From: Maribacter forsetii DSM 18668
GTDB taxonomy: Bacteria > Bacteroidota > Bacteroidia > Flavobacteriales > Flavobacteriaceae
DNA length: 64,000 nucleotides
Assembly (NCBI RefSeq): GCF_000744105.1
Contig: NZ_JQLH01000001.1
Span: forward strand, 3,162,001-3,226,000
Reading direction: 5' to 3'
The first letter of the stretch is position 1, and every line of letters begins with the position of its first letter. The position numbers and the translations under genes are program-made. Of the stretch, positions 9,642 through 17,195 are shown in pieces. Below the pieces are notes generated by a model that saw only the letters and a list, made by a program, of their open reading frames with translations, did not search any database and was not told the origin of the DNA.

Positions 9642-10457
9642 TTAATTTAGAAACTTTTTCATGGGAACAACCTTATCAAATTCTTTAATTTCTATGTTAC
9701 GATAATAAATTTCTGCCGTTTCTGATTGAAAACCGATGATACCTTCACCCACCGACAGATTCGTACCCATATTTACAATTTCACCGTTTAGCTTATGAAT
9801 GGTATATGCATTGCCCATTACAATAATTTCGCACTGGTTCCATTCTCCATTCAGGGCATTGTATTTGGGAGATGCATACCCATAAATTTCATTCTTCATG
9901 TTAGGCATCTCTTTACCACCATCTTTAGGTAATAAAAATGTTTTGCCATCTGCTGTAGCTGTCCAATTTAAACTTACACCTGCACCCCAAAAATCGCCTG
10001 TATGGTTTCTATCGGTAATGTGATTGTAACGTACTTGATATTCTAGACCTTTAGGCCACACCTTGTCATCGAACACATGGTAATAGCAGCCCGCATCATA
10101 CTGCCATTCATCAAAATTATTGGTTATTTTCTCTCCCCATTTATATTCGAATCGAAGTATGTACTTACTATATTTCTTATTGGTATAGAATAGGCCGTGA
10201 GTGCCATTTTCACCAGTATTTAAATTTAAACTATCTGGCATGTGCTTAAAAACATGCACCATGCCATCTTCAATAGCATATACTTCTTTCGCCTTAGCAG
10301 TATCTCCATTCCTCAGTTTCAGATGCCAACCATCAAAATTTTTACCATTGAACAATTGTTCAAAACCGTCCTCTATCCTCTTTTGATTTTGTCCATTGGA
10401 GATACCCACATTTACGATTAGTGTGACGCAGATAAGTAATAATCGGTGATTTCTCAT
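9642..10457 (-). CDS. DUF1080 (3-keto-disaccharide hydrolase-type) protein
   Basis: 271 residues with a signal peptide (residues 1-22, ending GISNGQ). The start FEQLFNGKNFDGW and the later GLEYQVRYNHI, YNALNGEWNQCEI, and YYRNIEIKEF segments are characteristic of DUF1080, a concanavalin-like jelly roll. Family members have been shown to hydrolyse 3-keto-glycosides made by sugar oxidoreductases; others act as lectin-like or uncharacterised glycosidases. It is last of a three-gene unit with an FAD oxidoreductase and a circularly permuted SGNH hydrolase (12-bp gap). That neighbour makes an oxidation-then-cleavage role attractive but unproven. Confidence 0.85.
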   Translation of the reverse strand: MRNHRLLLICVTLIVNVGISNGQNQKRIEDGFEQLFNGKNFDGWHLKLRNGDTAKAKEVYAIEDGMVHVFKHMPDSLNLNTGENGTHGLFYTNKKYSKYILRFEYKWGEKITNNFDEWQYDAGCYYHVFDDKVWPKGLEYQVRYNHITDRNHTGDFWGAGVSLNWTATADGKTFLLPKDGGKEMPNMKNEIYGYASPKYNALNGEWNQCEIIVMGNAYTIHKLNGEIVNMGTNLSVGEGIIGFQSETAEIYYRNIEIKEFDKVVPMKKFLN

Positions 10458-10469
10458 TGTTTAGTTTTT

Positions 10470-11216
10470 TCAGTTCTTGGTTGTTCTATTTACACTGTTG
10501 TATTCTTTTATAAAATTTTGAAGTACTGCGGGATAGGTATCTCCCGTAGAAGTTCCCCTGCCTTGCATACCACTGCCATAGGTTATAGAATCGCCTAGAC
10601 AAATGATTTTCTGAGACTTTTCCAGTAGCTGGTTTTCCTTTAAATAGCGCAATACCAGTTCACCAATAAACCGATAGCCCAACGCCGTAGGATGCACTCC
10701 GTCCGCGGCACCACTATTGCTTATATTCTTAAAAAATAAATCGCTGTTGTGTTTTGGCAAATCCATATCTTTAAAAATCTGAAATAAATCCAAATAATGC
10801 ACCGACAATTTCTTTGCTACACGAGACACACTATTTCTTGCTCTATCTAATTTTACGTTGGGTGCTTCATTAAACAACTTTTTATCATGCCTTTTAAACA
10901 AATACACGGAATCTGCCGGAGGTGAAGTCATAAGCACTACTTTACTATGCGTTTGCTTTATGCTTTTTACGATATGCTCTAAATTATCTTCATATGCACG
11001 ATATGAAACCAACTTTCTAGAATTCAGCATATCATTGGTACCGACCATTACTATTACCAAATCTGGTTTTTTTTCCAAAACATCATCATGCAATCTTTCT
11101 AAAAGTTGTACCGTGGTATTACCGCCCACACCGGCATTTATTACTTGAGCATAGGTTGATAATGAAGTTGCAACAAATAATGCGATGAAAATGATATGAT
11201 TTCTGGTTATTCTCAT
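10470..11216 (-). CDS. Circularly permuted SGNH/GDSL hydrolase
   Basis: 248 residues. After a signal peptide (1-24, ending TYAQ) the mature protein begins directly with SGNH block II (VINAGVGGNT, residues 25-34), then block III GTND (59-62), then block V DGVH (Asp172, His175). Block I, which holds the nucleophilic serine and normally opens the fold, is at the C-terminus: CLGDSITYG with Ser210, followed by YPAVLQNF. Joining the C-terminus to residue 25 restores a normal order, so this is a circular permutation and not a truncated gene. All four catalytic blocks are present. The likely role is removal of acetyl or other ester groups from the glycan. Its ATG overlaps the stop of the FAD oxidoreductase by 4 bp (ATGA), so translation is probably coupled. 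Confidence 0.88.
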   Translation of the reverse strand: MRITRNHIIFIALFVATSLSTYAQVINAGVGGNTTVQLLERLHDDVLEKKPDLVIVMVGTNDMLNSRKLVSYRAYEDNLEHIVKSIKQTHSKVVLMTSPPADSVYLFKRHDKKLFNEAPNVKLDRARNSVSRVAKKLSVHYLDLFQIFKDMDLPKHNSDLFFKNISNSGAADGVHPTALGYRFIGELVLRYLKENQLLEKSQKIICLGDSITYGSGMQGRGTSTGDTYPAVLQNFIKEYNSVNRTTKN

Positions 11217-12904
11217 TTAGACTCTTCAACTAGTTGTTTATTATACTCTAACACTTGGTCGTCTTTAAGCAACTGCTCCTTTAAAGCCGTATAGTCAACA
11301 TCATGAATATTTTTCTCCTCGTCTATCGCCATCGCGGCAAGTGTACCTGCACTTTGACCCAAAATCATAAACACAGGCTCCATTCTTATAGAACCAAATG
11401 CAATGTGCGAACCAGAGACCGCAGCAGGAACCAATAAATTTTTACATTCATCTTGCTTTGGTAAGATTGTTCCTAAATGTATTTGATATGGAGCGTCTGG
11501 TTCTATTCCTAGATCACCTTCATTTTGTACATAACCTTCTTTGGTGATATAGCGTTGAACATTATGGGAATCCATGGCGTAAGAACCCATACCTATTGGT
11601 TTCTGCACTTTCTTTTTACCTAGGATCTCATTATCTGTCATTACAAATTCCCCGATCATTCTTCTAGCTTCGCGAACATAAATTTGATAAGGCCAGTGAC
11701 CGTTATCCACAAACTCGTCTTTGGCAAGTCCCCACTTTTTAATGCTAGTTCTAAACCGCTCAGGTACGCTTTCATCATGACCCCAGAAATAAAGCAAACC
11801 TTTGTGGTAGTCTATATGCTCTTGTAAAATCTCTTTTCGCTTTTCGTACGATGCTTCAGGGTAATCGTAGTTCTTCCCAATGTTATCAGAGCTGAACGGT
11901 CCTACGTTATTGACATCGCGCTTTTTATTGGGAATCTTTCCTCCACCGAACATGGAATATCTACCACCTTCAAATACCCTTCTCAATAACTCATATTGTG
12001 CTGGGTCATAATTTTCTGGTTTTTCAAAAGGTACCACATTACCTTCTGCATTGGTGGTACATAATCTATAGTTATATGCCTGCACACCTTTATCACCCGA
12101 ACCATTTTCACCAGGTGGCGCTGTTGATATTCTTGGAAGCACACCGCTGGTGGAATCGCCAGGTATTACATACGGACTAATATTCAACTGTTGAAAGTTG
12201 TGGCTATGGTGATAAATGCCTTTTTGTACGCCGTTCCATTCTTCACCATATACACTATTAGCTTCCCTACCTACATGATAATTGACACCTGCGGCTGCCA
12301 TTAAATCTCCTTCGTAGGTGGCATCAACGAATATATTGGCTTTATAATTCTCCCCGTCTAACATGGTGATAGATTTGATAACGCCGTTATCTACTTCTAC
12401 CCCTTTTTCCCTATCGAGCCATTTATCACGATGTATGGTAATGTTATGCTCCTTTACAAATTGCTCAAAGATTTGTTCTGCAACATGGGGCTCAAATGTC
12501 CACATGGTCTTGAGTTTATCATCTATAGCAGTAGTACCTTGCCCCTCGTTACCATACTCTTCCCTTGGTTGCCAGTTCCAAGCTACTTCATTTTGGTAGT
12601 GCTTGTATACTTCTTGATAAAACTCTTTTGAAATACCACCAATAACTTCTTTATTACCCAAATCGGTGAATCCCAATCCGCTAGATGAGAGTCCGCCAAT
12701 ATGGGTTTCCGGACAAACAATAATGACCGATTTATCCATTCTTGCCAATTGCACCGCTGTAGCAATGGCGGCAGATGTGCCACCATAAATGACCACTTCT
12801 GCATCTATATTTTTTTCATTATTTGGAGCGCATGCTATTTGCATCAGCAAAAATGCACCAACTATGGACTTGAAAATTGAGGTGTTCGATAAAAAATTCC
12901 ACAT
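11213..12904 (-). CDS. FAD-dependent oxidoreductase (FAD_oxidored family), lipoprotein
   Basis: 563 residues. Lipobox near residue 25 (LLMQIAC). The dinucleotide-binding start is DAEVVIYGGTSAAIATAVQLAR, a GGTSAA variant of GxGxxG usual in this family, followed by GGLSSSGLGFTD and, further on, FVDATYEGDLMAAAGV. The C-terminal end has GSHIAFGSIRMEPVFM and SAGTLAAMA, which close the FAD site. Relatives are common in marine PULs, but their substrates are mostly unknown; oxidation of a sugar or sugar derivative is plausible. It leads a unit with the permuted SGNH hydrolase and the DUF1080 protein, and has its own HTCS-type promoter (12945-13003). Confidence 0.85.
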   Translation of the reverse strand: MWNFLSNTSIFKSIVGAFLLMQIACAPNNEKNIDAEVVIYGGTSAAIATAVQLARMDKSVIIVCPETHIGGLSSSGLGFTDLGNKEVIGGISKEFYQEVYKHYQNEVAWNWQPREEYGNEGQGTTAIDDKLKTMWTFEPHVAEQIFEQFVKEHNITIHRDKWLDREKGVEVDNGVIKSITMLDGENYKANIFVDATYEGDLMAAAGVNYHVGREANSVYGEEWNGVQKGIYHHSHNFQQLNISPYVIPGDSTSGVLPRISTAPPGENGSGDKGVQAYNYRLCTTNAEGNVVPFEKPENYDPAQYELLRRVFEGGRYSMFGGGKIPNKKRDVNNVGPFSSDNIGKNYDYPEASYEKRKEILQEHIDYHKGLLYFWGHDESVPERFRTSIKKWGLAKDEFVDNGHWPYQIYVREARRMIGEFVMTDNEILGKKKVQKPIGMGSYAMDSHNVQRYITKEGYVQNEGDLGIEPDAPYQIHLGTILPKQDECKNLLVPAAVSGSHIAFGSIRMEPVFMILGQSAGTLAAMAIDEEKNIHDVDYTALKEQLLKDDQVLEYNKQLVEESK

Positions 12905-12944
12905 AGGTAAGAACGAGTTATAAGTTGTTGATTATTGATTTATA

Positions 12945-13003
12945 CAAGTTTATTCTTTATTGAACAAAACGTGTATCTCTTATTGTTCAACTTCTATAAA
13001 TTA
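12945..13003 (-). promoter_or_regulatory. Predicted HTCS site and promoter of the FAD oxidoreductase unit
   Basis: Read on the - strand: TAATTTATA (13003-12995), 12 bp, TAAGAGATA (12982-12974, 6 of 9 match), 21 bp, then TAAACTTG (12952-12945). The -7 octamer is identical to the one proposed for GH88. The distal half-site is perfect and the proximal one weak. Confidence 0.6.
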
Positions 13004-13073
13004 TCACCTATTATACCAATACAAGGGGTTTTAGGAGCACTAAAGCAAAAAAGTAAGTTTGACTTTTATACTA

Positions 13074-15581
13074 CTAGTTAGCAAGCAAGATGATCTCTTG
13101 CCCAACTTTTGTAGGTATATCATATAAGAATGTTGGTTTTAAATCTAGCCCTTCTGATTTCGTCGCTTCGGAAACGACCGGCGTTTTTATTTTTGGCACT
13201 TGATAAAATTGATTCTTATTTTCTCCGGATGCAGCAGCCAATTCCTTTGCATTCTGATTTTTTAGTTTACTGTATGAACGCACTCTAAGATTCCCTCCTA
13301 AATTCGACTTTATTATTGCTTTTACAACTTTTCCATCTTTCCATGCTAAGGAAGTTATTTCGAATCCTCCCCGAGCTCGTAAACCCGATACTTCACCATC
13401 TTCCCATACGTCTGGTAATGCAGGTAACAAATGAATTGCTCCGTCGTGACTTTGCACCAACATTTCCGCAACACCCGAAGTAAACCCAAAATTGCCATCA
13501 ATTTGAAAAGGTGGGTGAGCATCGAGCATATTGGCATAGGTACCACCACCTTTTGGCGAATCTGGTCTACCGACCAACTTAATCTGGTCGCCCATTAATT
13601 TATAAGCGTGGTTGCCATCTAACATTCTAGCCCACAAATTAATTTTCCAGTTCATTGACCAGCCTGTAGAAGGGTCTCCCCGCTGTATAAGCGTGTTCTT
13701 GGCTCCTTGAAATAATTCCGGATTTCTATATGGTGAAATTTGATTGGAAGGATACAAACCGTACAAATGAGATACATGACGGTGATCATCTGTTGGGTCA
13801 TCTAAATCTTGCATCCATTCTTGAAGCTGCTGATATTGACCAATTTTCATTGGTGGTAGCTTCGCCAAAGCGGACTGCATTTCAACTATCATTTTATCAT
13901 CTATTCGTAGTAATTTTGCTGCTCTTATTGTTTTTGTCAACATATCGAACACCAACTGATTATCCATGGTAGTCCCTGCCGCAATGAATACATTTTTAGA
14001 ACGGTTCATGGGGCCATGTTCTGGAGAGATAGATGGTGAGACTACCAGTAAACCATTTTCAGGTTCGGGGGTCAAGATGCTTAAACAGAATAGCGCGGCA
14101 CCTTTCATGGCGGGATATACGGTACTTAAATAATCTAAATCTCCATTAAATTCAAATTTATCGAATAAGTGCTGGCTTAACCATATACCACCAGTTGGCC
14201 ACATTCCCCATGTTGCTCCATCTACGGGACCTGTAATTCTCCATAGATCAGTATTATGATGGGTTACCCACCCATCTGCACCATACATAACCTTGGCGGT
14301 TTCTTTACCTGTTATTGAAAGGTCTTTTACCATTTCAATTAATGGCTCATGCATTTCAGATAAATTGGTGACCTCAGCAGGCCAGTAATTCATTTCAGTA
14401 TTGATATTTACCGTATATGCACTTTTCCAAGGTGGGATTAATAGATTATTCCATAAGCCCTGTAAGTTTGCTGGCTGACCACCTGGTTGCGATGAGGAGA
14501 TCAATAAATATCTTCCAAATTGAAAATACAACGCAGCAAGCGATGGGTCAAAACCTGTACTAAATTCTTTTATTCTAACATCGGTGGGATTTTTAACCGC
14601 ATCAGTACTGCCTAAATTCAATGAGACCCGATTAAAATACTTTTGATAAAAATCTGAATGACGGCTTACCAATTCATCAAAGATTTTAGATGTTGCCTTA
14701 GCCATATAATTTGCCGCCCTTTTATGGGCATCTGCACTTACATTATTATAGTCGACAAAATTTGTAGCTATTGAAATGTACAGCATCACGCTATTTGCCT
14801 TTGTTACTTTTAATTCTTTTGCTGTTGACGTTATCGCTCCCCCTTCCGGAACTATTTTTATTCTGGCATCAAATTCTACTTCCCCTTTAATTGGGTCGGC
14901 ATTTTCCGGTAAGCGTTTGTTCTTATTATCACTACCAAAACCTGTCATGACCAAAATAGCATCACCTTCATTATACAAGCTAACTTTCGCAGGTGCGGGG
15001 CGATCCATTGTTGCCGTAAAACTAATTTGAGATTCTTTATTGGCGGTAAGTCTCATTACAATAACCTCATCGGTAAAAGAGGAGAAAACCTCCCGTTTAT
15101 ATTCCACTCCTTCTACCGTGTACGTGGTGGTATTCACTGCATTTTCAATATCCAGTTCTCTATAGTAATTGGTGTAATTTTCTTGATCTTTAAAATTCAA
15201 TCTCAAATTTCCAACCGTTTCGTAGGGCATTCCATGAGAGGTTTTTGAAATAAAATCTCGATTAGCTAAGTTATGGGCTTCATCATATTTTTCTTCAAAA
15301 ATCAATTCTCGTATATCGGATAATGATTCTTTTGCCTTTGGATTTTCGTTTCTGTGCGGACCACCTGCCCACAGGGTACTTTCGTTCAACTGTATATTTT
15401 CACTTGTTGGATTACCGAAAACCATCGCTCCCAAACGACCGTTGCCAATAGGCAAAGCTTCGTTCCAATCTGCCGCTGGTGCCGTATACCATAACTTTAA
15501 AGCATTATCCTGTTGTGCATTAGCATTATCCATTGCCACTAAAAGCAGTAAGAATAGAATTCCCGAATATTTTTTTATCAT
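13074..15581 (-). CDS. GH95 alpha-L-fucosidase/alpha-L-galactosidase
   Basis: 835 residues with a signal peptide (1-22, NANAQQ). The family start WNEALPIGNGRLGAMVFG and the LNESTLWAGGP segment are diagnostic for GH95. From motif comparison with the Bifidobacterium 1,2-alpha-L-fucosidase, Asn392 and Asn394 (NINTEMNYWPAE) hold the base-activating pair, Glu521 (SPEHGP) is the acid and Asp695 (QIDGNFG) a further active-site carboxylate. Members remove terminal alpha-1,2-fucose or alpha-L-galactose by inversion. It is last in a unit that starts at 24408, 47 bp after a sulfatase. The length is normal for the family. Confidence 0.93.
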   Translation of the reverse strand: MIKKYSGILFLLLLVAMDNANAQQDNALKLWYTAPAADWNEALPIGNGRLGAMVFGNPTSENIQLNESTLWAGGPHRNENPKAKESLSDIRELIFEEKYDEAHNLANRDFISKTSHGMPYETVGNLRLNFKDQENYTNYYRELDIENAVNTTTYTVEGVEYKREVFSSFTDEVIVMRLTANKESQISFTATMDRPAPAKVSLYNEGDAILVMTGFGSDNKNKRLPENADPIKGEVEFDARIKIVPEGGAITSTAKELKVTKANSVMLYISIATNFVDYNNVSADAHKRAANYMAKATSKIFDELVSRHSDFYQKYFNRVSLNLGSTDAVKNPTDVRIKEFSTGFDPSLAALYFQFGRYLLISSSQPGGQPANLQGLWNNLLIPPWKSAYTVNINTEMNYWPAEVTNLSEMHEPLIEMVKDLSITGKETAKVMYGADGWVTHHNTDLWRITGPVDGATWGMWPTGGIWLSQHLFDKFEFNGDLDYLSTVYPAMKGAALFCLSILTPEPENGLLVVSPSISPEHGPMNRSKNVFIAAGTTMDNQLVFDMLTKTIRAAKLLRIDDKMIVEMQSALAKLPPMKIGQYQQLQEWMQDLDDPTDDHRHVSHLYGLYPSNQISPYRNPELFQGAKNTLIQRGDPSTGWSMNWKINLWARMLDGNHAYKLMGDQIKLVGRPDSPKGGGTYANMLDAHPPFQIDGNFGFTSGVAEMLVQSHDGAIHLLPALPDVWEDGEVSGLRARGGFEITSLAWKDGKVVKAIIKSNLGGNLRVRSYSKLKNQNAKELAAASGENKNQFYQVPKIKTPVVSEATKSEGLDLKPTFLYDIPTKVGQEIILLAN

Positions 15582-15628
15582 TTCTTATAAATTAATTGTC
15601 ATAGAAAATGTTGCTTTCATATTTCTAG

Positions 15629-17170
15629 CTAGCGCAGTGCCTCTAAATACATTTCTTCCGTTTGTTTTCTTAAGCGCTTTAATACATCAACATACTCCTT
15701 ATTATTTGCCAGATTATTTTGCTCAAGAGGGTCATTCTCTACATCGTACAATTCCTCTATTTTAGGCTTGTGTTCGTAGTAAACAAAATATTTATAACGA
15801 TCTGTTCTTATTCCACGACTGCGGTAAGACCTGTTGGCGTTTATCAATTCTTGGTTAATTTCATCAACATTTTCTTTGTAACGTTGGTGAAACATTTCTT
15901 CAATAAAGAGGTCTTCCATAAATACGGCGTTTCGCCATTGAGACATATCTTGAGTTTTATTCAACAGGTTACTAAAGTCTTTGCCCTGCATACTTTTAGG
16001 AGCGGTTATACCTGCCATAGATAAAATAGTGGGCGCAATATCTACGGATGAAATAAGGGCATTTTCGCGAAATCCACGTTCAGATTCCAGTACTCTACCA
16101 TCATACACAATTAATGGTGCTTTCACCGATTCTTCATAAAGCAAACATTTATCAAAAAGACCATGAGTGCCTTGAAAACGACCATTGTCACTTGTATAAA
16201 TAATAATTGTATTATCTAAAAGTCCCTGATCCTTTAATTTTGCCACCAATAGACCAACTTGATCATCTAAACTATACCCTTGCGTTGCAAAACGACGAAC
16301 CAATTTCTGCTGTAATTCTGGAGTAGCAGACCTTTGTTTATGTAGGCGAACTCCCCGTGCATTTTCTTTAACAACTGTAGGTAATTCATCATTACCCCCC
16401 TCTACCCAATTTTCTGGTACGCTTAATTCCTTTTCCTTAAACAGATCATGATGAGGCATATACATATCTTTATCATTATCATGTTTTACCGCATAAAAAC
16501 TAACCGACAAACAAAAGGGTTGATCCTTGGGTTGGGTTTCTATAAAGCGTAACATTGCCTCTCCTGTTCTTAAGGTTCTCCCAGAATTAAGTCTGCCTTT
16601 TTTATATATTTCTTGTAAACCTTTATCATCTTCTGGCCACATAGTCACACCGTTTCTATCATGTTCTTGACTTCCTGCAAAAAAATCAAAAACATGAGCC
16701 ATATTCTTCTTATAAAATTGTTCTTTTGGCATGCTGGGTCTTTGCGCTTCTTTAGTAACAGTAAAGCCAACTTTACCAATAAACCCATTACGATAACCTG
16801 CTTTTTTCAGGATGGCAGGATACCCATTATTAAAATCGCTTTGCGACAATGTATAATCAGTTGGTGCTACAAAACCCACTTTATGGTTGGAGTTAAAACG
16901 ACCCGTTATCATGGTTACCCTACTGGGCATACAAATAGCAACTGCTTGATAAGCTTTATCAAAAACTACAGCAGTACTTGCTAATTTATCAATGTTAGGC
17001 GTGTTGAATTCAGGCTTACCGTAACACCCCATATTATCCCACCGTTGATCATCGGTCATTAAGAAAATAATATTTGGGCTCTTAACTTCCTTTTGAGCGT
17101 GGCTACTAGCTATTCCTAGTAATCCTACGCAAAAAACAAAAATCAAGTATTGTATACTCTTCATAAACAT
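15629..17170 (-). CDS. S1-family sulfatase
   Basis: 513 residues. Signal peptide 1-26 (GIASSHAQ); Met1 or Met3 could be the start. SPNIIFLMTDDQRWDNMGCYG binds the metal, Cys80 in CMPSRVTMITGR is the formylglycine precursor, and YTSDNGRFQGTHGLFDK completes the site. The TDDQRWDN start is typical of the heparan-sulfatase/choline-sulfatase-like branch of S1. It lies 25 bp behind a heparinase-like lyase gene and 47 bp before GH95, in the unit regulated from 24497-24555. The position of the sulfate removed cannot be deduced. Confidence 0.92.
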   Translation of the reverse strand: MFMKSIQYLIFVFCVGLLGIASSHAQKEVKSPNIIFLMTDDQRWDNMGCYGKPEFNTPNIDKLASTAVVFDKAYQAVAICMPSRVTMITGRFNSNHKVGFVAPTDYTLSQSDFNNGYPAILKKAGYRNGFIGKVGFTVTKEAQRPSMPKEQFYKKNMAHVFDFFAGSQEHDRNGVTMWPEDDKGLQEIYKKGRLNSGRTLRTGEAMLRFIETQPKDQPFCLSVSFYAVKHDNDKDMYMPHHDLFKEKELSVPENWVEGGNDELPTVVKENARGVRLHKQRSATPELQQKLVRRFATQGYSLDDQVGLLVAKLKDQGLLDNTIIIYTSDNGRFQGTHGLFDKCLLYEESVKAPLIVYDGRVLESERGFRENALISSVDIAPTILSMAGITAPKSMQGKDFSNLLNKTQDMSQWRNAVFMEDLFIEEMFHQRYKENVDEINQELINANRSYRSRGIRTDRYKYFVYYEHKPKIEELYDVENDPLEQNNLANNKEYVDVLKRLRKQTEEMYLEALR

Positions 17171-17195
17171 CTGTACAATTTATGATAACCACATT

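Noticed and set aside
10470..11216. SGNH order explained by frameshift or tandem partial genes
   Set aside because: The frame is unbroken, has its own signal peptide, one copy of each block, and both neighbours are complete.
15586..15594. TATAAATTA half-site just before GH95
   Set aside because: It lies 5 bp before the ATG, has no partner at 21 bp and no -7 element; chance in AT-rich DNA.
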